Assembly (NCBI GenBank): GCA_021234155.1
Contig: JAJEKV010000030.1
Span: forward strand, 7,063,890-7,127,889
Length of the DNA: 64,000 nt
Origin: Isoetes taiwanensis
Lineage: Eukaryota; Streptophyta; Lycopodiopsida; Isoetales; Isoetaceae
Reading direction: 5' to 3'
Shown one piece after another: positions 23,951 through 35,589 of this stretch. Made by a program: the position numbers and the translations under genes. Below the pieces are notes generated by a model. That model saw nothing but the letters and a program-made list of their open reading frames with translations. It made no database searches and was not told the DNA's origin. Position 1 is the first letter of the stretch, and each line of letters opens with the position of its first letter.

Positions 23951-24720
23951 GGATCGTGGCTCGCCGTGGTATCCCGGAATTGCCGTGGCTTTCCATGGCG
24001 TAAGGGGACAGCCTCAATTTGGCCGCCATGGACATGGACCTTATCTTCCTCATGGAAACATGGGAACATGCCGGGTCACAAAGCACTACCTGATTTGCCA
24101 GATACCGCCTACTTCCCATCTTCAATGAGTGCACCGGAAACGAGGACACCTGGAGGAATTGCGTTATTACCGCATGACAGCCTTGGCCCAATCGGTCTCC
24201 CCCGGTAAGGCGCATGTGCACAACAGATACCGTGGGTGCGAAAGTGTAATCAAATGATGGCAGCCCTCTCTTTGTGGCGGCTTGCTACTTCCCACATGTT
24301 GAGAGCAACTTTACCACACGCACTTGATGTGGACAGCAGGAGCCCTATGTCGATCTATATGATGACATACAAACAAGCATGCATAATTGGGCAAGGTCAT
24401 GTTGCTTGAGATTTCAATGCGCCGCACAAGGGCGAAAGCATCCCAAAATTCGCGACCTCTAGCCGAGGAGGTATTGCAAATGGACCCCGCAGAGATGGTT
24501 TGGCCAAGGGCGCCGATGACAAAATGTGACACGCAGATGGGCGGGCAAATGCCGCTGCTGGGCAAGATCTTTGACCTCGCCATTTGCAATGGGTCGGGCA
24601 CGCGGCCGGGCCCTCCACCCGCTTCACTTGTAGACAGGAGAACCGTGGGGCGGCACCAAAGGTGGTGGATTACGCGCTAGCGCATCGAGCAATGCCTACA
24701 CTTGATCACTCGCTTCGTGG
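23950..24720 (+). pseudogene. Endonuclease (EEP) domain of the GC-rich LINE, frameshifted
   Basis: Fragments in alternating frames give NCRGFPWRKG, then MDLIFLMETWEHAG, then CYFPH, then GDFNA-like wording from about 24412 and finally TCRQENRG with VVDYALAHRA near 24650. These correspond in order to the N-rG-...-ET-...-GDFN-...-DY blocks of LINE apurinic-type endonucleases, which nick target DNA for target-primed reverse transcription. Several frameshifts make it inactive. Confidence 0.65.
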
Positions 24721-25179
24721 TCGGGACAGTGGCCGGACGAGGAAGTAGACTCCACCATCAGCCCCTCGTTTGCATATAAATTGGCAGTGCCAACCGAAAG
24801 CACCCATTGCCCCAACACCCCATGTACCACGGTTAAGGCCCGGACTATGATCATGCGGCGGTCTATGCGAGGATGCTTGAGCATGAGCTGCCGGAGTGCT
24901 GCAACTCCCCCACACTTCAAAATGCAGACGGCCCAAAAACCAAATTCTTCTCGAGGGTAGGGGATGATGCTTTGGGAGAGACCGCTTCGATGATCCACGT
25001 GGGCTGCAACCACCTTCCCCGCAATCATCGGGTTCGATGATCTAATGTCGGAGTTGAAACGATGGCTCCGCCAAGTGCTGGACCCCACCATTCGGCAGCA
25101 GTCAGTCGGGCCCACAATACCGCCCCCTTCCTCAAGACCAAGAAAGCTGTACCTTAAGTGAGCACCAAAGAATGAGATG

Positions 25180-26400
25180 TTTGGTCTTCTAGACCGCCAC
25201 CCTAGGGCCTTCTCGAGAAAGGTCTTGAGTAAGCCCGCATGTTTCACGTGAAATATTACCCCCGAACAATGGGTGAGATACTTGCAACAAATTGTATGAC
25301 CCAATGGGAAGCCGGGCACCGATTCCTCGCTGAGACAGGCCTAGCACTGGTCATTACCGGGGGATGTCATAATGGGCCCGCAACGCCGCTAACTGAAGGC
25401 GCAGAGATTTGATGGTATGCGTGCGGAAGCTTCTCAAGTGGGCCGGGCCCCCAATGGTGCCGGGTTCACATCACTCTTCAACAGGCATTGCAAGAAGGCT
25501 TCCCCCCGACCGACTACCAAGAGAGTTGTGCCCATATACAAAGCGGGGGACCCCACGCAAATGTACCCAACTATCGTACCATTATGGTCGGGCCCGCCTT
25601 TGCCAAGTTGCTTGCCGGGATTCTTGAGCGATTGACACTTTGGGCGTAGGATGGAGAAGTGCGGGCTCGCGACGCTGGCGGCCCACCACGGCATTCTACT
25701 ATTGACCATATCTTCACTCTGCGAACACTCATAGAGGATAGCCGGAATCGACGCCTAATCAGATCGCTGCTTTGTGGATTTCGCAAAGGCTTTTGACACA
25801 TTGCCCTGGATAAGTTGTGGGACGATTGAGACAAAATTTAGGGACCCCGGCCGACTTGCGTAATGCTATATACGCACTATACGAGGCTTGCCCTACCGCC
25901 TCACACCGCCGGGGAGCCCGCTGTTAGTAGTATTGGGGTGCCTGTGGCTGCCCCTCTATCCCCGACGCCTTCGGCTTTGTACATTGACCAGCCTAGAAGA
26001 ATGGCTAGTCAGAGCACCTGGGAGGCGCCAGCTTGATGCACCACATAATCCGCAACTCATATATGCCGATGATGTTGGCTCGCCGCATATACCCCGAGGG
26101 ACATGCAACGCCACCGGATGCTTTGGACACTTTCTCGCCAATTCACCGACATGAGAGTTAACTTTGGCTAAGACAAGGGTGTCAGCTGATCCCATCATCT
26201 CGCACCCACGCCTTCCCTCATTCACTTACCGTGAGGCGTGTAGTGGAGGTGGCTCAGTCTTATAAGTATTTGGGCATTGAGTTTTCTACTACCACACACC
26301 GGGATGCATCCATCGTTTACGGGTCACTGCAGTCGGAAAGCCCCCTCTGTATGACCGTGCACACTTGTTCGGGCCTTGGTTGAACCGGTCCTCCTCTATA
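25180..26400 (+). pseudogene. Reverse transcriptase domain of the GC-rich LINE, frameshifted
   Basis: In changing frames the plus strand reads VPIYKAGDP near 25528, NYRTIMVGPAFAKLLAGIL near 25570, FVDFAKAFDTL near 25770 (RT motif A with its catalytic Asp), an STIGV...PLSPT...ALYID block near 25935 in which the usual KQGC is mutated, IYADDV near 26059 (motif C) and YKYLGIEFSTT near 26262. Nearly every block is in a different frame from its neighbour, so the protein is dead. A 207-codon antisense frame at 25319-24696 has no supporting similarity. Confidence 0.75.
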
Positions 26401-27284
26401 GGGCGTATGTGGGGGCCGTGATATCCCTCACCACTTGGAACGATCTAGAGCGGTGTACGAAGCTTTCTTGGCCCGGCACCGGGAGTGAAATCCACGGTCC
26501 CATATATCGATCTTGCTCCAAGAGACAGGCTTCCTTCCATTACAGAGGGCTGCTACTGAACGTCACATTATTTACTTCCGAGAAGGTGGTGGCTATGGAT
26601 GAAGCCCGGCTGCCCAACCTTGCTTTGGCAAAGTGGCGATGGGCCCGCAAGCGACTCAAAGCCCTCTTTGGAAAGACAAGCAAGCCCAGTGGTTCTCACT
26701 ATGGAATGTGCAGCACACGATGTGGACCAAAGCATACACCGAAGGAACGCCTGGGCCGCCTTGAAGCAGTATTTGGATGCTTGCTTCATGGCCAAGCTTT
26801 GGGATGCAGAGGCCCCGGCACATGTCAAGGTGGCAAATTATCGGCTGCAGTTAATCCCATGCTCACGAGGGGCCCACACCACTACTCCTCGCACCCATCT
26901 ACCCATGAAAAGCCGCCAGGTGATTGTTTCCATTCGCACAGTGTGCACACCACCTACGCATTGAGACAGGGAGATGGATTCTGGAGCCGCGTGAGGACAG
27001 AGTCCCCGGCTTGCCGCCAACAGGGGTGCCATTGAGGATGAAAGTCACGCCCTCCGTGCCTCGGCGTGCAGACGAGCATATCCTGCCTCTAGATGCTCTA
27101 AGTTAGTTGTGCCCCATCGCCTTGCATGAGCTAATGAGCACGGCCTCAGAGGGCTTGTTGGGATCAGACCGGAGGTAATGGATACGCTGACTCCGCTTAT
27201 GCCCCCCGTCCGACATTAACCTCGCTTGTACTTGTGATTATGTATATAACTGTGCAGTATGTCGGCATCCTTATTGCTACTAAG

Positions 27285-27325
27285 GTTTTTCCCCCGAAAA
27301 CCCTTCGGGGCGGGGGTTTTTTAAT
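27285..27325 (+). terminator. Nested GC hairpin followed by T run at LINE 3' end
   Basis: CCCCCG (27291-27296) pairs with CGGGGG (27311-27316) and encloses a small CCC-TTC-GGG hairpin, followed by six T. It has the look of an intrinsic terminator but sits just before the LINE tail in a eukaryotic element. A role as the RNA structure recognised by the element's own reverse transcriptase is more likely. Confidence 0.55.
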
Positions 27326-27407
27326 CCTGGTAGTAATACGCCTGCTGCTCTCTCTCTTTGTACTTGGGTCCCATAGGCCAGTTGGTCTCCGTGGACGATA
27401 AAATCAT

Positions 27408-27430
27408 ATTCTATTCTATTCTATTCTATT
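27408..27430 (+). repeat. (ATTCT)n tail of the GC-rich LINE
   Basis: About four and a half ATTCT units directly follow GATAAAATCAT. This marks the element's 3' terminus. Confidence 0.7.
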
Positions 27431-28163
27431 TTATTATTCTCTTTGGCCTTCTCCCACTTCTTTCATTATTTACTTTGTTGCATTTTGCTAGCCCATTTAG
27501 TCATGTTTGTTCTATTCCTGCCATTAACTCCATAGTCTTTTGTTTCTAGTTGTCATTAATTCATTGGTTTTATTGTTGGAATGTCTCTGTGGCTTTCCTT
27601 TGCTTTAGCATTAGATGTAGATTCAGGTATGCAAATAGATTTGTTAGTCCCACTTTTGATTCTTTTCATTCATTGTTCTACTTGCTCTAGTTGCATCCCT
27701 TGTTTTAGGGTTGCTTATTAGTATTTAAACCCCTTAGTTCCGTTTGCTTCATTTTTGCAGCAGTTCAGTTCAAGGTACTAGTACCTTTGTTATTTTGGTT
27801 CCGATTCCTTCTGCTTTCTAATGTTAACCCCAATATTGTCTATATATCCTATCTATCTCATTAATCCTTTTGTCTGCTGTTTACTTGATGTATTCCTGCA
27901 ATTGCTTCATTTTCATTTCTCTTATTTTGCTCTTTTATTCTTACTTGTTGGTTCTCTTGTATCCTTTCTGAACATATATAATTATTAATGGGACGATTCT
28001 TGAGAATATTCTTCGTCATCGAGGCATTGATCCGGTCCGTCCATAGGGATAAGAGCAAATTTAAATGCTTAGTTTTAGGGGCATTCCCAAACCTGGTCGA
28101 GTTGGATCGATGATGGTCGAATTCTCGGCCCGAAGAAGCCAGATGGCGTCCAATTACGGTTGG
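27431..28163 (+). repeat. T/C-rich dispersed repeat family, block 2
   Basis: Pyrimidine-rich sequence with phrases shared with 41440-41700 (for example CCATTAACTCCATAGTC and TTCTAGTTGTCAT). It looks like the right-hand continuation of the block split by the GC-rich LINE. No gene seen. Confidence 0.5.
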
Positions 28164-30424
28164 ATTCGAGATAAGAGAACAAGGCGTGGCCGTGGATGGC
28201 GGAATCGGCAATAATCGTGGGCGTAATCATGAGCGTAAATTTGCCGACATAGAGCAAAGCGGCCGATGGCGTCGAAACATGGTTGGATTCGAGATAACAG
28301 AACCACTGGGCAGCGGCAGATGGCGGAATCAGAGGCAAAGAGCAACAATCGTGGCGAGAATCGTGGAGCGAGACTTGCCGACATGGCCATAACATGTGAT
28401 GTATAAATAGGTCGGACTCGGTGGCGATGTTTGAAGCAGATCTCAAGGTTTTTTGGTCGACAAAGTCCGATTACAATTGGGAAAGGTATGCTCTCGTCCG
28501 GATATGTAGAGTATGTCTTCAACTGGATTGTGCATTCGTTTTGCATGCTTTATGGTATTAGTTGCGCATCTAGATAATTCTTGAAGTTTTAGATAGACCA
28601 TTGAACTGGTCCAAGGAGATGGCCTTCTAATCGCGAGGAGCCGACAAATAACATGTTAAATTGAAAGATTGAGTATTCATTTAGCCCACAACTTAGGCCA
28701 TACAATTTCGAACTTGAATGCCATTCGGACTTACGTTTACTCACGATTCCCAAGAACGCCACTTGATTTAACCATAGACACCTTTTAGTGAATTTTGGTG
28801 CATAGATCTGCCCGGCCTTATCGGAACCACGGATCTGAATGGTGCCATTATATTTGTCGGTTTGCAAGTCGAAAAGTAAGGAAGTAGTCAGTGCAGAAAA
28901 GTCCGGCAGCATCATTCCAAAGATTAGAAATAAAATTTAAAGCTCCTCTATTTTTTGCTTTAACAATCCTTACAAATATTCTCGGTGTTTAGGCGACTTG
29001 CAAGGCCACTAATTGCTTCTCGATCCAATATGCCATCTATTCCTATTGAAGCGATCATAAACTATTATGAACTGCGAAAGCAATACTTCAAAGTACACAA
29101 CAATTTTATCCGGCAATTGGTGATTGTTCCATTGCTCATCGTAAAAAGGTCGCAAAGTGACATTATTCAACCAGATCTCGGGTTTTGAATAAGCGGTCTT
29201 GCACATGCATTCAACATGAAACATTTAGATATGTTATATAACCAAGTAAAGAATGATCCTCTCTCGGATATTAAGCATCCGTGAAGAGCAGAGTGGTGGA
29301 AGGTGCGGGGGGCATCTTGGCTTTGCAAAAAAGCCCTTCAAAATGACCTACGACCAGCGTGGCTAATAACGAGCCCGACACATGTGTAGTTGCCTTCGTT
29401 TGTGATGACACCGGCTTTAAGAAGGGCTGAATTTGCTCCTTTAATCTGCACCCATGCTAAACACCATGCCCTCATATCATACTCCACTCCATCTTTTACT
29501 AGGGGATTTTAACAAATATGGCATACACGAAAGTGTGTATTTAGTAGCTATGGTCGGAAGGCGAAATATCCAAGCGGGGCCTGATTGAGGAGTAGAACGT
29601 TGCCTTGCATTAGAAATCCATTTCCTCCATTGCTAGATCCCACCGTGTATGTCCGCCCATTATCTTTAGCTCCATCCTTCAAGACCATGCTTAAATTTAG
29701 GGTTTAAAATAATTCCTCCATTATCACGGCTTCTCACGGGATCCGCAAACACTATACCTATCCATTATTTAGAAGCATATGTTATTTTAACATGTTAAAT
29801 TCTTACATGTATATAGGTTTGTTGAATCATATGATAAACCCGATGAAAAAAACGGACCTTTTGAATTGCTATACTAGGATTTGAGCCGAAGACGAGAATA
29901 AGAGGATGAATGATTTGTCCAAACACGAAAATTGCCTTGCTCTGGACAATAACACTGCATTAGAATTATTATCATAAGCAACATAGCCTTTTAGATTGCA
30001 TGAAGTTCAACCCCAATTCCAATGTTTGCTACAATATGTCATTCTGAACTAAATCTAGATGTAGCCTTTTATGCCTAATCTTTGAAGGAACGCATGCAAA
30101 AACACACCTTTGTAATGTAAAGAACGAAAAGTTAGTAATGTACCTGTGCTATAAAACCCGAAGTTAAAATGAGCACGAACGTCATGACAAGCTTCAAACA
30201 AGCGGGCAATCCCCGGGCGGATATTGAATCGCACGCCATGCCGCCCAAGACAAAAGTGGCGAATCTGAAAAAACCCTCTTGTCCCAAGACAAATCTGCTG
30301 GTTTGTAAAGGGAGCGATAAAGCGAAAATTGTGTCTCATTGGTTTTGTAAATCGTGGAATATCTTTGTAGTACCATGTCGGCGGGATGAAAGTTCTGAAT
30401 TATTAGTGCATATTGTAATCTAGC

Positions 30425-30545
30425 TCTACAAATACAAGATAGATATTTGAGCATATATGCTGCGAAAGATGTCAATTTTCAACGAGAAAAAATCCAATAT
30501 TTGAGCATATATCTTTTGCAACATGTCAATTTTCAACAAAAAAAA
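30425..30545 (-). repeat. ~55-bp tandem repeat beside PPR fragment (also at 33200-33315)
   Basis: Two imperfect copies of a unit containing TTGAAAATTGACAT and ATATATGCTCAAATAT (minus-strand reading) follow the PPR fragment in both duplication units. Confidence 0.7.
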
Positions 30546-30890
30546 TCCAATTAAATTGGTATAGTTCAAGGGCTTCCTCACTATTCCTAAGCTTGGCTTT
30601 AGCCAATATAATTCCGATCCATGTATATGCATTTGGTCTTTGAAATTACATCATATATTTTATTTGCCTCAAACAAATTTCCATGATAAGCAAACAACCG
30701 AATGAGATGATCACCTAAAATGGCAAATAGAATCAAGCCCATTATAGGCCATGAGGGATTGAACATGTCTGCCGCCTCAAGGTTTTTCCTTACCTCACAT
30801 TCTTGAAGAAGATAGTATGCACCATTTCTAGTTAAGCGAGCCCCTTGCTTGAGGATATGAATGGCCTCGATCATCAATCCATCTCCATAG
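30545..30890 (-). pseudogene. PPR-protein fragment (unit A)
   Basis: The minus strand gives MIEAIHILKQGARLTRN, YYLLQECEVRKNL, then GDHLIRLFAYHGNLFEANKI and, after a frameshift, AKLRNSEEALELYQ. This order (YxLLQEC, GDHLIRLFA, EALELY) matches the N-terminal start of a PLS-type pentatricopeptide-repeat protein, a family of organellar RNA-binding and editing factors that is very large in ferns. The motif run stops abruptly after EALELYQ and gives way to a short unrelated tandem repeat. The gene is truncated and frameshifted. Confidence 0.7.
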
Positions 30891-30919
30891 ATTTCTTATA
30901 CAAAAAGGAGCCCAAACCT

Positions 30920-33690
30920 TCGAGATAAGAAACGGTTGGGCAAAAGGCGGATGGCGGAATCGGCAATAATCGTGGGCGAATCATGAGCAGAAATTTGCCG
31001 ACATAGAGCGGCGGCCGGATGGCGTCGAAACATGGTTGGATTCGAGATAAGAACCCGTTGGCAGGCCGCCGATGGCGGAATCGAGGCGGCCCGGCAACAA
31101 ATAACGTGGGGTAATCGCGTGGCGGGGAGACTTGCCGACATGGCCATAACCCGTGATGTATAAATAGGTCGGACTCGATGGCGATGTTTTGAAGCGAGAT
31201 CTCAAGATTTTTGGTCGACAAAGTCATATTACAATTGGGAAAGGTATGCTCTCTCGTCCGGATATGTAGAGTATGTCTTCAACTTTGGATTGTGCATTCG
31301 TTTTGCATGCTTTATAGTATTAGTTGCATCTAGATAATCCTTGAAGTTTTAGATAGACCATTGAACCGGTCCAAGGAGATGGCCTTTAAGGCGAGGAGCC
31401 TGACAAATAACATGTTAAATTGAAAGATTGAGTATTCATTTAGCCCACAACTTAGGCCATACAATTTCGAACTTGAATGCCATTCGGACTTCATTTATCT
31501 GGCGATTCCCAAGAACGCCACTTGATTTAACCATAGACACCTTTTTAGTGAATTTTGGTCTGCATAGATCGATCAACCTTATCGAGAACCACGGATCTCG
31601 AATGGTGCCATTATATTTGTCGGTTTGCAAGTCGAAAGTAAGGAAGTAGTCACCGCGATGAAGTCCGCTTCGCATCATTCCAAATTAGAAATAAAATTTA
31701 AAGCTCCTCTATTTTTTGCTTTAACAATCCTTACAAATATTCTCGGTGTTTAGGCAAAGACTTGCAAGGCCACTAATTGCTTCTCGATCAGTAATATGCC
31801 ATCTATTCATATTGAGCAAGATCATAAACTATTATGAATGCGAAAGCAATACTTCAAAGTACACAACAATTTTATCCGGCAATTACGGTGATTGTTCCAT
31901 TGCTCATCTGTAAAAGGCTGCAAAGCGACATTATTCAACGGATCTCCGTGTTTGAATAAGCGGTCTTGCACATGCATTCAACATGAAACATTTAGATATG
32001 TTATATAACCAAGTAAAGAATGATCCTCTCTCGGATATTAAGCATCGCGTGAAGAGCGAGTGGTGGAAGGCTGCGGGGCATCTTGGCTTTGCAAAAACAG
32101 CCCTTCAAAAATGACCTCTGACCCACTGTGCGCCCAATAACGAGAGCCGACATGTAGTTGCCTTCGTTTGTGATGACACCGGGCTTTAAGAAGGGCTGAA
32201 TTTGCTCCTTTAATCTACACCCATGCTAAACACCATGCCCTCATATCATACTCCACTCCATCTTTTACTAGAGGATTTTAACAAATATGGCATACACGAA
32301 AGTGTGTATTTAGTAGCTATGGTGAAGGGCGAAATATCAAGCGGGGCCCGATTGAGGAGTAGAACGTTGCCTTGCATTAGAAATCCATTTCCTCCATTGC
32401 TAGATCCCAACAGATGTCACGACCATTATCTTTGGCTCCATCCTTCAAGACCATGCTTAAATTTAGGGTTTAAAATAATTCCTCCATTATCACAGTAACT
32501 TCTCTGAGGATCCGGCAAACACTATACCTATCCATTATTTAGAAGCATATGTTATTTTAACATGTTAAATTCTTATATGTATATAGGTTTTGTTGAATCA
32601 TATGATAAACCCGATGAAAAGAAACAGGACCTTTTGAATTGCTATACTAGGATTTGAGCCGAGAAGACGGAATAAGAGGATGAATGATACTGTCCAAACC
32701 ACTGAAATTGCTTGCTGTGACAATAACCTGCATTAGAATTATTATCATAAGCAACATAGCCTTTTAGGTTGCATGAAGTTCAACCACAATTCCAATGTTT
32801 GCTACAATATGTCATTCGAACTAAATCTAGATGTAGCCTTTTATGCATAATCTTTGAAGGAGCGCATGCAAAAACACACCTTTATATAACAACGAAAAGT
32901 TAGTAATGTACACATGCTATAAAACACGAGTTAAAATGAACACGTAACGTCTGACGGACAAGCTTCAAGCAAGTAGGCAATCCACAGACGGATATTGAAT
33001 CGGCACGCCATCTTTATCCAAGACAAAAGTGGCGAATCTTGCGAAAAAAAGCCTCTTGTCCAAGACAAATCTGCTGGTTTGTAAGGGAGCGATAAAACGA
33101 AAATTGTGTCACGTTGGTTTGTAAGCGTGGAATATCTTTGTAGTACCATGTCGGCCAGGATGAAAGTTCACAATTATTAGTGCATATTGTAATCTAGCTC
33201 TACAAATACAAGATAGATATTTGAGCATATATGCTTTACTGCATGTCAATTTTCAACGAAAAAAATCAATATTTGAGCATATATCTTTTGCAACATGTCA
33301 ATTTTCAACGAGAAAAATCCATTTCGTTGGTATAGTTCAAGGGCTTCCTCACTATTCCTAAGCTTGGCTTTAGCCAATATAATTCGATCCATGTATATGC
33401 ATTTGGTCTTTGAAATTACATCATATATTTTATTTGCCTCAAACAAATTTCCATGATAAGCAAACAACCTAATGAGATGATCACCTAAAATGGCAAATAG
33501 AATCAAGCCCATTATGGGCCATGAGGGATTGAACATGTCTGCCGCAAACTCAAGGTTTTTCCTTACCTCACATTCTTGAAGAAGATAGTATGCACCATTT
33601 CTAGTTAAAAGCGAGCCCCTTGCTTGAGGATATGAATGGCCTCGATCATCAATCCATCTCCATAGATTTCTTATACAAAAAGGGCCCAAG
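30920..33690. repeat. 2.76-kb tandem duplication, unit B
   Basis: Second head-to-tail copy of the unit described at 28164-30919. It ends at the phrase AAAAAGGGCCCAAGCCTT, which in unit A reads AAAAAGGAGCCCAAACCTT. Confidence 0.9.
33246..33689 (-). pseudogene. PPR-protein fragment (unit B)
   Basis: Same PPR piece as in unit A but open through 148 codons: LLTRNGAYYLLQEC, GDHLIRLFAYHGNLFEANKI, AKAKLRNSEEALELYQ, then a lysine/isoleucine-rich non-PPR end. In intact relatives the segment after YYLLQEC usually carries a GR.VH pattern; here it reads KNLEFAADMFNPSWPI, so it is degenerate. It is a decayed copy, not a functional editing factor. Confidence 0.7.
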
Positions 33691-34928
33691 CCTTAAATTT
33701 GAGCAGCAGGAATAATTTTGTTTTAAAGAGGCGGGACTTCATTTTTTATTCAACTTGAATGGCAAATCTTTAGTTCACCCATTCCATAGCATGTCAAAGC
33801 ATTGAAGAGAACGATTAAGAATTTGGCGGAAGATGACTTGTTATCTTTGAGCCACAAAAAAAAAAAGCCGATGAACATATTTCTATAATCTTTGAGATAA
33901 AATGGGCGTGCATGGGACCAATTACGTCAGGTCAAAACACTTGAAACTTATTGCAATATTTATTCAAAATACTTAAAACTTATGGCAATATTTATTCGAT
34001 TAGAAATATTATTGCTTGCCTGATTAGAAATATTATTACTTGCCTAGAATCTGTGAGACTCATGTGCAAGATACACCAAACAAAAACAGGACTAATAAAC
34101 CAAGATACGTGTTGAAAAGTAAAACAAAGGTATTTGCCTTAGTTTTGCAATAAATCAATATATATTATAGAACATTAAACAAAAACAAAACTAAAAGGAA
34201 AAAAACATATCGATTATACAAAGACCAAGTTAACAATTGTGAAATATTAATTAGCAATTTCCTCACTAAGTTTTAATAAGAAATTAACAAATTTTCCGTT
34301 GCAAAAAAGGCACTTGATCCCACCTTCCTGCATGTCCTATAATAGCTGCACGTTTCCTTTCCAAAAATTGACTTATGGGAGCCTGGTCAATGCCAGCTCA
34401 TTTCGGCAATACCCATAGCCATACCTTTGGAGTCGAAGGGTTTGAACTATAGAGAAAGCTATACATGGTAGGAATTTATGTTTGCAATGACTTGACATAC
34501 ATTTTGGGGCACAGATAGATCAAAAGAGTGCATGATGTCAAAGTGTATACAATACCACGCACCCATTTTCATTTGAAAATTAGCGACTTTGCTATATTGC
34601 AAACTCGCATTTGCATTCTATCTTTTTTCATGCCTCATACTAACTATGCGCTCGCTTTCTCCAATATTTTTATAATTTCACATTTGCATATTTTGACATG
34701 AAATCACATTTAAATGGATAAAGAACTATGTTTGACATGGTGTGTTTTTATGTGTGTAGAATATTGTCATGTGGAGATGGCTAGGGTTTTATCTTTGATA
34801 GCTTGCATCGTTTCATTCGAGAAAAGAAAATAAGAGAAAACAAAGTAAGTTGCCTTGCACATCATCGTATTTGTGCATTGTGTATCATTTGATTTATTGT
34901 TTTTATAAGTAGGCCAATTTGTGGTCCA
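33691..34928. other. AT-rich spacer between duplication and Helitron
   Basis: Contains a short local duplication near 33945-34045 (CTTA(T/T)(T/G)GCAATATTTATTC and GATTAGAAATATTATT(G/A)CTTGCCT each occur twice) but no gene. It probably contains the 5' end of the Helitron, which I could not place. Confidence 0.4.
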
Positions 34929-35473
34929 ATGCCTACAAGGGAACGACTAGCTAGTTTAACCGGAGAGCGTAGGGAGAAAAAATGCGACGAGAGCAAGAAA
35001 ACGCTATTCTATTCGGATTGAAGGGAAAGAGAGAGACGAGAGAACGCTTTGCAAACTTAAATGAAGAGGATAGGATTAGGATCTGAGAGAAAAAAAAGAC
35101 CATTATAGAGAACAACGGTCTAGGCGAATAGACATTGCAGATGGAAGATAGGAACGCGAAATCTAATGATTTAGATACCTCCACCATAGCTGTAGATAAG
35201 AGCTTGACCGGTAATGTAGATACAGGATCCCAAATTTGTAGTCAACGAACTAGTGTAAATGTCACACACAAACAATCTGCATCAAATAACTACACATCAT
35301 CTCTTGCCAGAAATGATGGCCATATATCTCTGAGTGAGGAACAAGAGGAAAGGGTGTCGAAGAGAAGAGAAGAACGAGGAGAGATAGATAGAAGACAATG
35401 TGTCGAACAAATTTATGCGAGAATGCCTACATGTAATTACCAAAGCGGTGAAAGAAAACAAATGAAGAATTAG
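34929..35473 (+). pseudogene. Helitron transposase N-terminal basic region
   Basis: ATG at 34929 opens MPTRERLASLTGERREKKC, a basic start typical of plant Helitron proteins, ending at a stop near 35013. A second frame, 35135-35473 (from MQMEDRNAKSNDLDTS), is hydrophilic and ends in an Arg/Glu-rich stretch (EEQEERVSKRREERGEIDRR). The intervening frame changes break the protein. Confidence 0.6.
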
Positions 35474-35589
35474 ATTTGGGTGTAGGATCTCTCGATTGAT
35501 GGCGAGGGCCTCAACACCTTTGGCGATCTCGTCATAACAACACATAAATAAGGCAATCGTCGCACATACGCTATGTGCTCATGGAATAA

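Larger units (their letters stand above)
22348..27435 (+). mobile_element. GC-rich LINE (non-LTR retrotransposon), heavily decayed, with hairpin and (ATTCT)n tail
   Basis: Base composition jumps to GC-rich at about 22348 and falls back near 27330, sharply different from both flanks. In order on the plus strand there is a Pro/Arg-rich ORF1-like region, an endonuclease domain, a reverse transcriptase, a hairpin and a pentanucleotide tail. The reading frame shifts many times, so no intact protein remains. RT wording (IYKAGDP, FVDFAKAFDTL, YKYLGIEF) resembles LINEs I associate with ferns and lycophytes. Termination in a short tandem repeat rather than poly(A) fits RTE-type elements. It appears inserted into the T/C-rich repeat. 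Confidence 0.75.
28164..30919. repeat. 2.76-kb tandem duplication, unit A
   Basis: Starts at CGAGATAAGAGAAC and matches 30920-33690 over its whole length in the same order, including GGATGGCGGAATCGGC, GTATAAATAGGTCGG, CCGGATATGTAGAGTATG and a PPR-gene piece near the right end. The copies differ by many one- to four-base indels and substitutions. The end of A passes directly into the start of B (AAACCTTCGAGATAAG), confirming a head-to-tail duplication. Parts of the unit other than the PPR piece have no recognisable coding content. Confidence 0.9.

Noticed and set aside
24696-25319. 207-codon minus-strand open frame
   Set aside because: Antisense to the GC-rich LINE between its EN and RT domains. 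Long antisense frames are expected in GC-rich DNA and it shows no domain.
27285-27325. Bacterial or plastid rho-independent terminator, suggesting organelle DNA
   Set aside because: It lies at the 3' end of a LINE with its tail directly after it. No plastid or bacterial genes are nearby.
28154-28546. Minus-strand open frames with repeated YLESN wording
   Set aside because: They arise from short internal repeats of the duplicated unit (GGTTGGATTCGAGATAAG) and are not conserved between units A and B.
35297-35545. Minus-strand open frame inside the Helitron
   Set aside because: Shadow of the Helitron N-terminal region.
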